A stretch of 64,000 bases of DNA, taken from assembly GCF_000371965.1 (NCBI RefSeq), contig NZ_AQUO01000001.1, positions 186,001-250,000 on the forward strand, given 5' to 3'. Shown here in pieces: positions 9,979 to 20,247 of the stretch. The stretch comes from Paracoccus sp. N5. Its GTDB lineage: Bacteria; Pseudomonadota; Alphaproteobacteria; Rhodobacterales; Rhodobacteraceae. The position numbers were made by a program, and so were the translations under genes. Position 1 is the stretch's first letter. The number at the start of each line of letters is the position of its first letter. The notes below the pieces were generated by a model. It saw only the letters and a list, made by a program, of their open reading frames with translations. It had not been told where the DNA came from and made no database searches.

Positions 9979-10390
9979 ATGGGCCAGGCCCGTCACGGCT
10001 GCGCCACGGTCGCGCACGCCATCCGGGCGGCGATGATGAGGCCCCGCCCGCCATTGGTCCGAGGGCCCGATGGCCAGGTCGAGCGGATGGATCACACGAT
10101 CAGGGAGGGCGAAGCGGATCAGAAACGATCCGGGGATCGTTTTCGGCTGAACGCCAGGCGCTTCCATTGCGACAGCCGCGATCCGCTCCGCACCGATCTC
10201 GCGGATTTCATCTTGCGTCGGAGCCGACAGTCCACTGGGCTGTCGGCCTGTTCCTCCTCACCTGCAACTTCGCGCGCAGGCTCAAGACCCTTGGCGGCCT
10301 CACGCCCTAGGGATACGTCTGCAAGATCCGGGGTTCAGAACCAGACAGATTCATCCTCGATCCGATCCTCCAGATGCCGGGACTGAGCAG
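9979..10390 (+). pseudogene. Relic of an IS481-like transposase
   Basis: The frame opens with MGQARHGCATVAHAIRAAMM, very like the start of IS481-type integrase-core transposases. It resumes near 10260 with NFARRLKTLGGLTP, an in-frame TAG at 10308-10310, then a recognisable C-terminus (EPDRFILDPILQMPGL). The catalytic core between the two pieces is absent or unrecognisable. The relic runs straight into the stop of the VIT gene. Confidence 0.65.
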
Positions 10391-11101
10391 CTAGACCGCG
10401 ATGCCGAAAAGCTTGCCGATGCCGGCGGTCACTGCCAGCGCGAAGACGCCGCCCAGCACCACGCGCAGCACGGCGCGGCCGGGCGGTGCGCCGCCCGCCC
10501 AGGCGCCAAGCGCGCCCAGCACCGCCAGCGCCAGCACCACCGAGACCAGCACCGCGGCGATGACGGCGCCCCCCGGCGCCAGGATCGCCGCCAGCAGCGG
10601 CACCGCCGCCGCCGTGCTGAAGGTCGCGGCCGAAGCCGCCGCCGCCTGCAGCGGATTGGCGCTCGACGCCTCGCTGAGCCCCAGCTCGTCGCGGACATGG
10701 GCGGCCAGGGCATCATGCTCGGTCACCTCGCGCGCCGCCTGCAATGCGGTGCCGGGGGTCATGCCGCGCGATTCATAGATCGCCGCCAGCTCGTGCAGCT
10801 CTTCCTCGGGCATCTCGCGCAGCGCGGCGGTCTCGCGGGCGATGTCGGCGCGCTCGGTGTCGGACTGCGAGCTGACCGAGACATATTCGCCCATCGCCAT
10901 CGACATCGCGCCCGCGACCAGCCCCGCAAGCCCCGCGATCAGGATCGCCTCGCGCCCCGGACCCGCGGCGGCCACGCCCACGATCAGCGCCCCGACCGAG
11001 ACGATGCCGTCATTCGCCCCCAGGACCGAGGCCCGCAGCCAGCCCATGCGGCTGACATAATGCGGATCGTCGGGATGGGCGCTGATGGCGGTGCGGGTCA
11101 T
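10391..11101 (-). CDS. VIT1/CCC1-family transporter
   Basis: The 236-residue membrane protein starts with the conserved LRASVLGANDGIVSVGALIV and has the glycine-rich second helix ending in MAMGEYVSVSSQ. A polar cytoplasmic segment with metal-binding-type acidic residues (MPEEELHELAAIYESRGM) follows, then three C-terminal helices. Members move Fe2+ or Mn2+, in plants and yeast into vacuoles; in bacteria they are probably metal exporters. A Fur-family gene lies 2.4 kb away, but nothing visible links the two. Confidence 0.88.
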   Translation of the reverse strand: MTRTAISAHPDDPHYVSRMGWLRASVLGANDGIVSVGALIVGVAAAGPGREAILIAGLAGLVAGAMSMAMGEYVSVSSQSDTERADIARETAALREMPEEELHELAAIYESRGMTPGTALQAAREVTEHDALAAHVRDELGLSEASSANPLQAAAASAATFSTAAAVPLLAAILAPGGAVIAAVLVSVVLALAVLGALGAWAGGAPPGRAVLRVVLGGVFALAVTAGIGKLFGIAV

Positions 11102-11220
11102 GGGATCCTCTTGCGGTTGCGCGGCCAGCTTAGCGTCCCGGTCCGGTTTTGCCAGCCTTGCGTCCCGTCCCGCGCCCGGTCAGGCTGTCGCAGGACGAAT
11201 CCCGCCGAGAGGAGGCGACG

Positions 11221-12666
11221 ATGCAGCATCCCCTGACCTTGCCGCAGGCACTGAACCTGGTCGGCGGGCGCGGCCGGGCGGCGGCATCGGGGCGCGAGCT
11301 GCCGATGATCTCGCCCATCGACGGCCAGCCCTTCGCCGCCATCGCCGATTCCGGCCCCGAGGACATCGATGCCGCCGTCGCCGCCGCCCGCGCGGCGCTG
11401 GCGGGCGACTGGGGCCGGCTGACCGCGGCCGAGCGCGGCCGGCTGATGCTGCGCCTCGCGCTGCTGATCGAGGCCGAGGCCGAGCCGCTCGCCGCGCTGG
11501 AAACCCGCGACAACGGCAAGCCCATTGCCCAGTCCCGCGCCGACATGGCGGCGCTGGCGCGCTATTTCGAATATTACGGCGGTGCGGCCGACAAGCTGCA
11601 TGGCGAGGTCATCCCCTTCCTGAACGGCCATGACGCCACCGCGCGGCGCGAGCCGCATGGCGTGACCGGCCATATCATCCCCTGGAACTATCCGGTCCAG
11701 ATCTTTGGCCGCTCGGTCGGGGCGGCGCTGGCCATGGGCAATGCCACGGTGACCAAGCCCGCCGAGGATGCCTGCCTGACCATCCTGCGCATCGGCGAAC
11801 TGGCCGGGCAGGCGGGCTTTCCGCCCGGCGCCATCAATATCGTCACCGGCCGGGGCGAGGTGGCGGGCAAGGCGCTGTCAGAGCATCCCGGCGTCGATTT
11901 CATCAGCTTCACCGGCTCGCCCGAGGTCGGGCAGGCCATCCAGATCGCGGCGGCCCGGAACCACGTCCCCTGCACGCTGGAACTGGGCGGCAAGTCGCCG
12001 CAGATCGTCTTCGAGGATGCCGACCTCGAGGCCGCGGCGCCGGTCATCACCAATGCCATCGTGCAGAACGGCGGCCAGACCTGCTCGGCCGGGTCGCGCG
12101 TGCTGATCCAGCGCGGCATCTGGGACCGGCTGACCGCCATGCTGGCCGACCGCTTCCGCGCCGTCGAGGCCAGCCCGGCCGAAGGCGCGTTGCTGGGCCC
12201 GCTGATCTCGGCCCGGCAAAAGGCGCGGGTCGAGCGTTACATCGCCGAGGCCGGGGCGCCGCTGATCGCGCGCGGCCGAGTGGCGGCGGATGCGCCGGCG
12301 GGCGGTTTCTATGTCGCCCCGGCGCTTTTCGGCCCGGTCGATCCGCGAATCCCGCTGGCGCAGGAGGAGATCTTCGGCCCGATCCTGGCCGCCATCCCCT
12401 TCGACAGCGAAGCCGAGGCCATCGCCATCGCCAATGGCACGGAATACGGGCTGGTGGCCGGGATCTGGACTCGGGACGGCGACCGGCAGGCGCGGGTGGC
12501 CAATGCCATGCGCTGCGGCCAGGTCTTCATCAACGCCTATGGCGCCGGCGGCGGCATCGAGCTGCCCTTCGGGGGCCTGCGCAAATCCGGCCATGGCCGG
12601 GAAAAGGGCTTTGCCGCGCTCTACGAATTCTCGCGGCTGAAAACCATCGTCCATCGCTACGCATAG
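11221..12666 (+). CDS. NAD(P)-dependent aldehyde dehydrogenase
   Basis: The 481-residue enzyme oxidises an aldehyde to the acid. The general base is E254 in LELGGKSP and the nucleophile C288 in GGQTCSAGSR. The N-terminal Rossmann part includes VTGHIIPWNYP and the cofactor loop FTGSPEVG. AGGAGG lies just before ATG 11221, excluding the longer frame. The next gene, an SDR, starts 9 bases after the stop, so the two probably act on the same alcohol/aldehyde substrate, which is not identifiable from sequence. Confidence 0.92.
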   Translation: MQHPLTLPQALNLVGGRGRAAASGRELPMISPIDGQPFAAIADSGPEDIDAAVAAARAALAGDWGRLTAAERGRLMLRLALLIEAEAEPLAALETRDNGKPIAQSRADMAALARYFEYYGGAADKLHGEVIPFLNGHDATARREPHGVTGHIIPWNYPVQIFGRSVGAALAMGNATVTKPAEDACLTILRIGELAGQAGFPPGAINIVTGRGEVAGKALSEHPGVDFISFTGSPEVGQAIQIAAARNHVPCTLELGGKSPQIVFEDADLEAAAPVITNAIVQNGGQTCSAGSRVLIQRGIWDRLTAMLADRFRAVEASPAEGALLGPLISARQKARVERYIAEAGAPLIARGRVAADAPAGGFYVAPALFGPVDPRIPLAQEEIFGPILAAIPFDSEAEAIAIANGTEYGLVAGIWTRDGDRQARVANAMRCGQVFINAYGAGGGIELPFGGLRKSGHGREKGFAALYEFSRLKTIVHRYA

Positions 12667-12675
12667 GGGGGAGAC

Positions 12676-13419
12676 ATGCGGCTGCAAGGCAAGACGGCAT
12701 TGGTCACGGGGGCAGGGTCCGGCTTCGGGCGCGGCATCGCGCAGGCCTTCGCGCGCGAGGGCGCCTGGGTCGCGGTGCTGGATATCAATGCCGAGGCGGC
12801 CGAGGCCGTCGCCGGGGAAACCGGCGGCCTGGCGCTGGCCTGCGACGTGACCCAGGGGGCGCAGGTCGCGGATGCCGTCGACAAGACGCGCGCGGCCTTC
12901 GGCGGGCTCGACATCGTGGTGAACAACGCCGGCTGGACGGTGCCGAACGGCCCTTTGCTGGCGACCGACGAGGCTGCGTTCCGGCGCATCTATGACGTGA
13001 ACGTGCTGTCGATCTTTCATATGTGCCACGCCGTCCTGCCCTGGTGGCGCGAACAGCGCGCGGGCGTGATGATCAATGTCGGCTCGACGGCGGGCAGCCG
13101 GCCGCGCCCCGGGCTGACCTGGTACAACTCCTCGAAAGGCGCGGTGAACACGCTGACCCGCAGCCTGGCGGTGGAACTGGCGCCGGATGGCATCCGCGTG
13201 AACGCCATCGCTCCGGTCATGGGCGAGACCGGGATGTTGGAGCGCTTCATGGGCTGCCCGGATACGCCCGAGAACCGCGCGCGTTTCCTGGCGACCATTC
13301 CGCTGGGCCGGCTGTCGCAGCCGCGCGACATCGCCAATGCCGCGCTGTATCTGGCTTCGAACGAGGCGGATTTCATCACCGGGGTCATCCTCGACGTGGA
13401 CGGCGGCCGGACGGTCTGA
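12676..13419 (+). CDS. Short-chain dehydrogenase/reductase
   Basis: This 247-residue classical SDR has the cofactor motif TGAGSGFG near residue 12, the NNAG motif, and the catalytic S137, Y150 and K154 (TWYNSSKGA). An acidic residue after the second strand (DINAEA) suggests NAD preference. GGGGGAGAC precedes the ATG. It is the partner of the upstream aldehyde dehydrogenase in a two-gene operon. Confidence 0.9.
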   Translation: MRLQGKTALVTGAGSGFGRGIAQAFAREGAWVAVLDINAEAAEAVAGETGGLALACDVTQGAQVADAVDKTRAAFGGLDIVVNNAGWTVPNGPLLATDEAAFRRIYDVNVLSIFHMCHAVLPWWREQRAGVMINVGSTAGSRPRPGLTWYNSSKGAVNTLTRSLAVELAPDGIRVNAIAPVMGETGMLERFMGCPDTPENRARFLATIPLGRLSQPRDIANAALYLASNEADFITGVILDVDGGRTV

Positions 13420-13468
13420 GGCCGATCAAGCCGGTTGCAGTCGGCGCGGCTTCGGGTGATGAAAGGAC

Positions 13469-13897
13469 ATGGAGACGGAAGCCCGAGCCTTGGCCTTCGA
13501 AGAGGCGCTGCGCCGCGCCGGCGTGCGCATCACCCGCCAGCGGGCGGCGCTTCTGCGCGTGCTGGCCGATGCCGCCGATCATCCCGACGCGACCCAGCTG
13601 CACCGCCGCGCGACCGAGGCGGGCGCCGGCGTATCGCTGGCGACGGTCTATCGCACGCTTTCGGCGCTGGAGGCGCAGGGCGTGATCCAGAAGCTGGAGT
13701 TCGAAGGCGAGCCGGCGCGGTTCGAGACCGCCGACGGCCAGCACCACGACCACATGATCGACGTCGAGACCGGCGAGGTCATCGAGTTCCTGAACGAGCG
13801 CATCGAGCGGTTGCAGGCCGAGATCGCCGCCGAGATGGGCTATGAGATCGTCCGCCACCGGCTGGAGCTTTACGTTCGCCGCAAGCGCCAGCCCTAG
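13469..13897 (+). CDS. Fur-family metal-responsive transcriptional repressor
   Basis: The 142-residue protein has the winged helix (ITRQRAALLRVL; VSLATVYRTLSALEAQGVI) and the metal-sensing HHDH at residues 92-95. It contains no cysteine, so the CxxC structural zinc site of many Fur proteins is absent, as in alphaproteobacterial Fur/Mur proteins that respond to manganese or iron. I cannot distinguish Fur, Mur and Irr with certainty; the lack of a heme-type HxH/CP motif argues against Irr. Its TAG overlaps the stop of the convergent next gene by 3 bases. Confidence 0.85.
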   Translation: METEARALAFEEALRRAGVRITRQRAALLRVLADAADHPDATQLHRRATEAGAGVSLATVYRTLSALEAQGVIQKLEFEGEPARFETADGQHHDHMIDVETGEVIEFLNERIERLQAEIAAEMGYEIVRHRLELYVRRKRQP

Positions 13898-14358
13898 AGC
13901 GCAATCTCGCTTTCCGGGTCCGGGTCGGGCAGGGGACGCGGCGCATCCGGGTCCGCCATCGGCGGGTTCAGGCGCGGGTCGTCCTCGGGCGCCGGGCGCA
14001 GCATCTCGCGCAGCGCGTCGCCGACCGGGGGCGGCGGCGGCGCATCGGCGCGGCGGCGGATCAGGATATCGCCATTCTCCAGCCGCTCGGGCGCCTGATA
14101 GTTCCGCACGTCGTCCATCAGCTCGCCGATGTCCTGCAGCACCGGTGCGACCGAGCCCAGCGTATCGCCCAGATCGCGGCCCAGCCGGTCCAGATGCGGC
14201 TGCGCCTGGCCCAGAAGGTTGTTCAGGAAATTCTCGATGCCGCTTTCCAGCGATTCCTCGGGCGCGGGCTCGTCGGCCTTGGGCGGCTCATAGACCTGCG
14301 CAAGCGCCGGGGCCGCGACGAGCGCCGCGACAAGGATCAGGTGGGAAAAAGCGCGCAT
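13894..14358 (-). CDS. Secreted hypothetical protein, proline/aspartate-rich
   Basis: The 154-residue product has a good Sec signal peptide (FSHLILVAALVAAPALAQ). A helical middle part carries ENFLNNLLGQAQPHLDRL, followed by a basic strand (GDILIRRRAD) and a long tail of Pro and Asp. I place the start at 14358, which gives a proper signal sequence, rather than at 14397. No enzymatic motif is visible. I do not know its role beyond likely periplasmic location. Confidence 0.7.
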   Translation of the reverse strand: MRAFSHLILVAALVAAPALAQVYEPPKADEPAPEESLESGIENFLNNLLGQAQPHLDRLGRDLGDTLGSVAPVLQDIGELMDDVRNYQAPERLENGDILIRRRADAPPPPPVGDALREMLRPAPEDDPRLNPPMADPDAPRPLPDPDPESEIAL

Positions 14359-14419
14359 GGTCCGGTCCCCGGGGCTGTTTGCAGGCAAAACCCGCACCGA
14401 TGGCCGCCGGTTCCCCGCC

Positions 14420-15145
14420 TCAGGCCGGGCGCGGCGCGTGCATGGTGCGGAAGGTGTCCCAGGCCTCGTTTATGGCGCGGGTGCGGGCCTCGGCCAGGCG
14501 GATCGCCTCGGGCGGCAGGCCGCGGGCGATGGCGCGGTCGGGGTGATTCTCGCGCACCAGGTCGCGCCAGCGCCGCCGCGCCTCGGGCAGCGGCGTGTCG
14601 GGCGCCACACCCAGCACCTCGCAGGAGGGGCAGCCCTGGCGGCGGTCGTGGCGGGCGCGGATCGTGGCCACCTGCTCGGGCGGCAGGCCGAAGATGCGCG
14701 CCACCTCGTCGATGAACAGGATCTCGGCCTCGTGCAGGTCGGTGTCGGCGACGGCGATGATGAACAGCCCCTCGACCACGTCGGCCAGGACCGGATCGCC
14801 CGGCGGGAACATGGCGGCGATGCGCCGCGCCCAGGCGTCGAAGCCCGCGACGTCCTGCCGCGCCAGGTCGAAGACCCGGGCGGCGTTCTTTTCCTCGGCG
14901 CGCGGGATGATGAAGACGCGGCGAAAGGCCGCAACCTCGGAGCGGGCGACGGCGCCGTCGGCCTTGGCGAGCTTGGCCCCCAGCGCAATGACCGCGATGG
15001 TGAAGGCCACCGATTTCTCGGGCGGGGTTGCGGGCCGGCGCGCGCCGACGATCGCCGCCAGGCGATCGGCAATGCGCTGCCAGAAGCTGCGAGGCTTCGG
15101 CAGTTCCGGGCAGGTCGAAGTCTTTTCCCTGATCGCGGCGTCCAT
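14420..15145 (-). CDS. TerB/DnaJ-domain (DjlA-like) protein
   Basis: The 241-residue product combines a TerB-like helical domain (about residues 40-155, with ALGAKLAKADGAVARSEV and IAVADTDLHEAE) and a C-terminal J domain (about 172-235) with the diagnostic HPD in VRENHPDRA. This is the DjlA arrangement, but there is no N-terminal membrane anchor. The HPD loop should stimulate a DnaK ATPase; the client is unknown. ATG 15145 is in frame, whereas a nearer upstream ATG is not. Confidence 0.85.
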   Translation of the reverse strand: MDAAIREKTSTCPELPKPRSFWQRIADRLAAIVGARRPATPPEKSVAFTIAVIALGAKLAKADGAVARSEVAAFRRVFIIPRAEEKNAARVFDLARQDVAGFDAWARRIAAMFPPGDPVLADVVEGLFIIAVADTDLHEAEILFIDEVARIFGLPPEQVATIRARHDRRQGCPSCEVLGVAPDTPLPEARRRWRDLVRENHPDRAIARGLPPEAIRLAEARTRAINEAWDTFRTMHAPRPA

Positions 15146-15332
15146 GGCATCCAGCCTAGGCGGCCCTTCCGGCCAAGTCCACTGACATTCCCGCAAGTTG
15201 CACCGTTTCCCCTGCGGCGTTCCGGCACGGGGCCCGGGTCCCGCCGGCGACGAAGGGCAGGGGCTGTCCGGGGGCTTCGCAATTCGCTCCGGCGCTGCTA
15301 AGCCTGATGCGGCAAGGCTTCGGAGGGCGTTC

Positions 15333-15821
15333 ATGGCGGCGATTGACGGGGATATGGTGATCGGGCGCGAAAGCCCGCTGGCGCCGGATCTGGAGTTGCT
15401 GTTCCAGCGCCACACCGAGGACATGAATGCCGACACGCCGCCCGAGTCGATCCACATGCTGCCGCGCGCCGCGCTGGAGCGGCCCGAGATCGGCTTTTTC
15501 GTCCTGCGCGAGGCTGGTCGCCCGCTGGCCATGGGCGCGGTCAAGCGCATCGCGCCGGGCGAGGGTGAGATCAAGTCGATGCATGTCCTGTCCGAGGCGC
15601 GCGGTCGCGGCCATTCCCGCCGCATGCTGGCGGCGCTGATCGACCATGCCCGCGCGGAGGGGCTGGCCCGGCTGAGCCTGGAGACCGGCGTGCAGCCCAC
15701 CTTCGTCGCGGCGCGGGGGCTTTACGCCCGGGCGGGTTTCGTCGAATGCGGGCCCTTCGGCGACTACGCCCCGGATCCGAACAGCGTCTTCATGACGCTG
15801 AACCTGTCCGGCACCGATTGA
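15333..15821 (+). CDS. GNAT-family N-acetyltransferase
   Basis: The 162-residue acetyltransferase has the core strands IKSMHVLSEARGRGHSRR (acetyl-CoA pyrophosphate loop RGRGHS) and a C-terminal ARGLYARAGFVECGPFGDY. It transfers an acetyl group to an amine of unknown identity. GGAGGG lies 6 bases before ATG 15333. It stands alone, with a tRNA and mobile relics downstream. Confidence 0.85.
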   Translation: MAAIDGDMVIGRESPLAPDLELLFQRHTEDMNADTPPESIHMLPRAALERPEIGFFVLREAGRPLAMGAVKRIAPGEGEIKSMHVLSEARGRGHSRRMLAALIDHARAEGLARLSLETGVQPTFVAARGLYARAGFVECGPFGDYAPDPNSVFMTLNLSGTD

Positions 15822-15893
15822 GCGGTTGCTTCAGCCGCTGCCCTTGCCATGACTGCCGCGTGCGGCGCGGTTTGTCGCCGCGCAAGGCGACAC

Positions 15894-15949
15894 GGCCGCG
15901 TCGCTCAGCCGGATCGAGCAGGCGACTTCCAGGTCCCGGCTCTGCACCA
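15894..15949 (+). other. tRNA-like relic
   Basis: GGCCGCG is followed by a well-formed D arm (GCTC, AGCCGGATC, GAGC) closely matching the intact tRNA-Arg 136 bases downstream, and a CACCA-like end occurs at 15945-15949. The anticodon stem does not pair and no T arm is present. It looks like a decayed or truncated tRNA copy, but the similarity is short and could be chance. Confidence 0.3.
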
Positions 15950-16029
15950 AATATGGTCGCGAACACAATCGGTAAGGAAGGCGGCCGCAGGTTGCGAACC
16001 GTTTTCCGAACCGCTATCAGAGGAATCAC

Positions 16030-16106
16030 GGCCCCGTAGCTCAACTGGATAGAGCAAGTGACTTCTAATCACTAGGTTGGGCGTTCGAGTCGTCCCGGGG
16101 TCGCCA
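16030..16106 (+). tRNA. tRNA-Arg (UCU anticodon)
   Basis: A full cloverleaf can be drawn: acceptor GGCCCCG with CGGGGTC, D arm GCTC/GAGC, anticodon stem AGTGA/TCACT with loop CTTCTAA (anticodon TCT), T arm with TTCGAGT, discriminator G and an encoded CCA. It decodes AGA. Degenerate IS3 and IS110 fragments start 12 bases after its 3' end, consistent with an old integration site. Confidence 0.95.
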
Positions 16107-16117
16107 AATCCTTGAAA

Positions 16118-16540
16118 TCATTCAGGCCTGGATGCCTGGCCCTTCTGGCCTCGCTCATGCAGCTTGCGATAACCGTAGACCTTGGCGCTCTCGACCCAGG
16201 CCTTTTGCAGCAACTCGTTCTGGCACCTGTCTTCCCGTGCTCGCTTTCTCAACGGTGCTTGCAGCCAGGCATAGAACCCGCTCGGCCAGATGCGCAGGCA
16301 ACGACACATCGCATCCCGGAGCGAATACGCGCTCGCCATTGTGCTCGAAGCAATGGCGCACATGGCTTGCCCTTGTCAGGATGTCACATTTCTCGACAGC
16401 ACGTGCCAGTTCAGTCGCCGGATCTCGGGCATCCTTCTCCGATCACCCGCCGCCAGCTTCGCGAACTTGCGCTTCCAGGCATAGAGGGAGCGCGACGCCG
16501 CGTCGCTTCGAAACCTCCTTCGCTGGAACCCCATTCCAGG
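16118..16540 (-). pseudogene. Relic of an IS3-family element (OrfA and OrfB fragments)
   Basis: Minus-strand fragments read SLYAWKRKFAKLAAGDRRRM (OrfA-like), then after frame breaks AYSLRDAMCRCLRIWPSGFY and WVESAKVYGYRKLHE (OrfB N-terminus). The DDE core is missing. The element is dead and its remains end just beyond tRNA-Arg. Confidence 0.7.
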
Positions 16541-16599
16541 CAATTCCGACGAGTTGCCGGTCGACGGCACGGCGCTGATTTCGCGGGAACGCCAGTGTC

Positions 16600-17030
16600 G
16601 TGGCTGGCCCTCCAGATCCCTCGCCAGCGGACCATGCCCCATTATAAGCGCCATACGCATTCCGACGATCTCTTGCCGGGCCACGAGGCGCGCGCCCCGA
16701 TGGGTGGCCATTGACTTCGTGGGAACGGGTTCAGACCAACCGGATCGCACCGGTTGCGCCGGACCTTGTGGGCCTGGAGCTTGAGTGCCGCTGCTGCCCG
16801 ACGTGCATGGATGCAATCCAGCGGCACTTCACGTTGCACATGCCGTGCCAAGGCCAGACCGCAACGAGGCTGGACTCCAGGCCCGCCCGTTCGGGTTCGG
16901 GCGCATGGCCAGCAAGAGCAGTTGCGATCGCTTCGATCTGCGTAGGCACCTTGCCCTGCCAGGCGACTGCGCCGCCCGGCCCAGCCCCGTGAACCTTGGT
17001 CAGCCCGACCAGCAGGTTTCTCATCGTCGC
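16600..17030 (-). pseudogene. Relic of an IS110-family transposase
   Basis: In the minus frame VAWQGKVPTQIEAIATALAG and PEPERAGLE match the N-terminal DEDD domain of IS110 transposases. After a frame change the sequence CIHARRAAAALKLQAHK followed by VRRNRCDPVGL corresponds to the family's ARHAKAAL..QANKTDRNDA region, then LVARQEIVGMRMAL. At least two frameshifts and loss of the C-terminal half make it inactive. Confidence 0.65.
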
Positions 17031-17102
17031 GCTTCGGGCTGTGCGGGGCTTTTCAGGCGCCGCGCAATCGCCTATCTGCGAGGGAAGCGAAGGAAGGCAC
17101 CC

Positions 17103-17426
17103 ATGGCGAAGATCACCTATATCGAGCACAACGGCACCGCCCACGAAATCGACGTGAAACCCGGCATGACCGTCATGGAGGGCGCCCGCGACAATGGCGT
17201 GCCCGGCATCGACGCGGATTGCGGCGGCGCCTGCGCCTGTTCGACCTGCCATGTCTATGTCGCGGCGGAATGGGTCGACCGCCTGCCGCCCAAGGATCCG
17301 ATGGAAGAGGACATGCTGGACTTTGCCTGGCAGCCCGATCCCGAGCGCTCGCGGCTGACCTGCCAGATCAAGGTGACGCCGGAGCTGGACGGGCTGGTGG
17401 TGAACCTGCCCGAGCGGCAGATCTGA
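17103..17426 (+). CDS. [2Fe-2S] ferredoxin, adrenodoxin/putidaredoxin type
   Basis: This 107-residue electron carrier binds its cluster through C40, C46, C49 and C87 (C-x5-C-x2-C then about 37 residues to C). An extra C44 lies inside the loop. The acidic patch DPMEEDMLDFA is typical of interaction with a ferredoxin reductase and partner enzymes. It resembles the FdVI/Isc-type ferredoxins of purple bacteria. AAGGAAGG precedes ATG 17103. No partner gene is adjacent, so its client pathway is open. Confidence 0.92.
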   Translation: MAKITYIEHNGTAHEIDVKPGMTVMEGARDNGVPGIDADCGGACACSTCHVYVAAEWVDRLPPKDPMEEDMLDFAWQPDPERSRLTCQIKVTPELDGLVVNLPERQI

Positions 17427-17451
17427 ATCCGCGGCCGCCGGGGCAGGGCGG

Positions 17452-18096
17452 TCAGGCGTTCTCTTTCACCTTGCGGTCGCGCGGGGCATTGGCGCGGATC
17501 ATGTTGTCCATGAACTGCGAGAAGATGCTTTTCGCCAGATCCACCGTCGAACGCGTGTCATCGGCAAACCAGGGGTCGGTGGCCCGGGTCAGGAAGATCA
17601 TGTTGCCGCCCTTGACGATGCAATGCAGCATCATCGTCACCACCTCGATGTCGGTGTCCTCGGCCAGAAGGCCCAGGCGCCGCGCCTCGACCAGCTTGCG
17701 GTGATAGAGGTCGCGCATCGAGCGGGTATAGCGATGCAGCGTGCTGTCGGGCTTGATCGGCCCGTTCAACCCCGTCACCAGCAACCGGAACAGGGCCGGA
17801 TTTTTCTCGGCCCAGCCCAGGTAGCTGTCGGCGATGGCGTGAAGCTGGACAAAGGGATCGCTGGTCGCCGAGGCGACCGCGCCTTCGCGCAGGGCGTCGT
17901 TCAGCAGCGTCACGGCGTGATAGATCAGCCCCTCGTGCAGTTCCTCGGTCGAACTGAACAAGGCCCGGATCTCTTCCTCGGGTGTTTCGGTGATCCGGGC
18001 GAATTCCGCAAGATCAACCGGCAGGGCGCCGGTGCGGTCCAGATAATCCTGAGCCGCGAAGATCAGATTCTGATAGACGTTCCCTCGGCTTTCCAT
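17452..18096 (-). CDS. TetR/AcrR-family transcriptional regulator
   Basis: The 214-residue all-helical protein has a TetR-like N-terminal helix-turn-helix (ILF/IFAAQDYLDRTG, LAEFARITETPEEEIRALFS, TEELHEGLIYHAV) and a C-terminal ligand domain with YLGWAEKNPALFRLLVTGL. The inducer and targets are unknown. It ends convergently with the ferredoxin gene and is upstream of typA on the same strand in reverse order, with no obvious target operator visible. Confidence 0.75.
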   Translation of the reverse strand: MESRGNVYQNLIFAAQDYLDRTGALPVDLAEFARITETPEEEIRALFSSTEELHEGLIYHAVTLLNDALREGAVASATSDPFVQLHAIADSYLGWAEKNPALFRLLVTGLNGPIKPDSTLHRYTRSMRDLYHRKLVEARRLGLLAEDTDIEVVTMMLHCIVKGGNMIFLTRATDPWFADDTRSTVDLAKSIFSQFMDNMIRANAPRDRKVKENA

Positions 18097-18180
18097 CAGC
18101 CGCTCCTGCCGGATCCTCGGGCCAGCTTAGCAGACTTCCGCCGCTGCGGAAGCCTGCAATGCGTGGGAAGCGCAAGGAAT

Positions 18181-20001
<1,821 letters not shown>

Positions 20002-20076
20002 GGGGCGCCTTTTTCAGAAATTGCGCCCCCGGTAACGCAGAGGGGCGCGAAAGGCCAGCGCCAATCGCAACGGCGC

Positions 20077-20151
20077 TCAGCGCAGGCCCAGCATGCCCAG
20101 GATGAACAGCACCACGACGACGAGGCCGACGAGATAGATGATCGAGTTCAT
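20077..20151 (-). CDS. 24-residue single-pass membrane peptide
   Basis: ATG at 20151 is preceded by AAAGGAAAACTGCC, a good ribosome binding site. The frame encodes a short polar start (MNSIIY), about 16 hydrophobic residues (LVGLVVVVLFILGMLG) and a terminal LR before TGA. That is the right length for one membrane span with a positive C-terminus. It lies between typA and the DUF442 gene, all on the minus strand. I recall similar short inner-membrane proteins in alphaproteobacteria but give no function. Confidence 0.6.
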   Translation of the reverse strand: MNSIIYLVGLVVVVLFILGMLGLR

Positions 20152-20247
20152 GGCAGTTTTCCTTTGCTCCGACGGCCGCCTCGGGAAGTCCTGCGGTCCG
20201 GTCCTGCGCCAAGCCAACACCCGGGTGCGGCGTGGAGTTCCCGGCGT

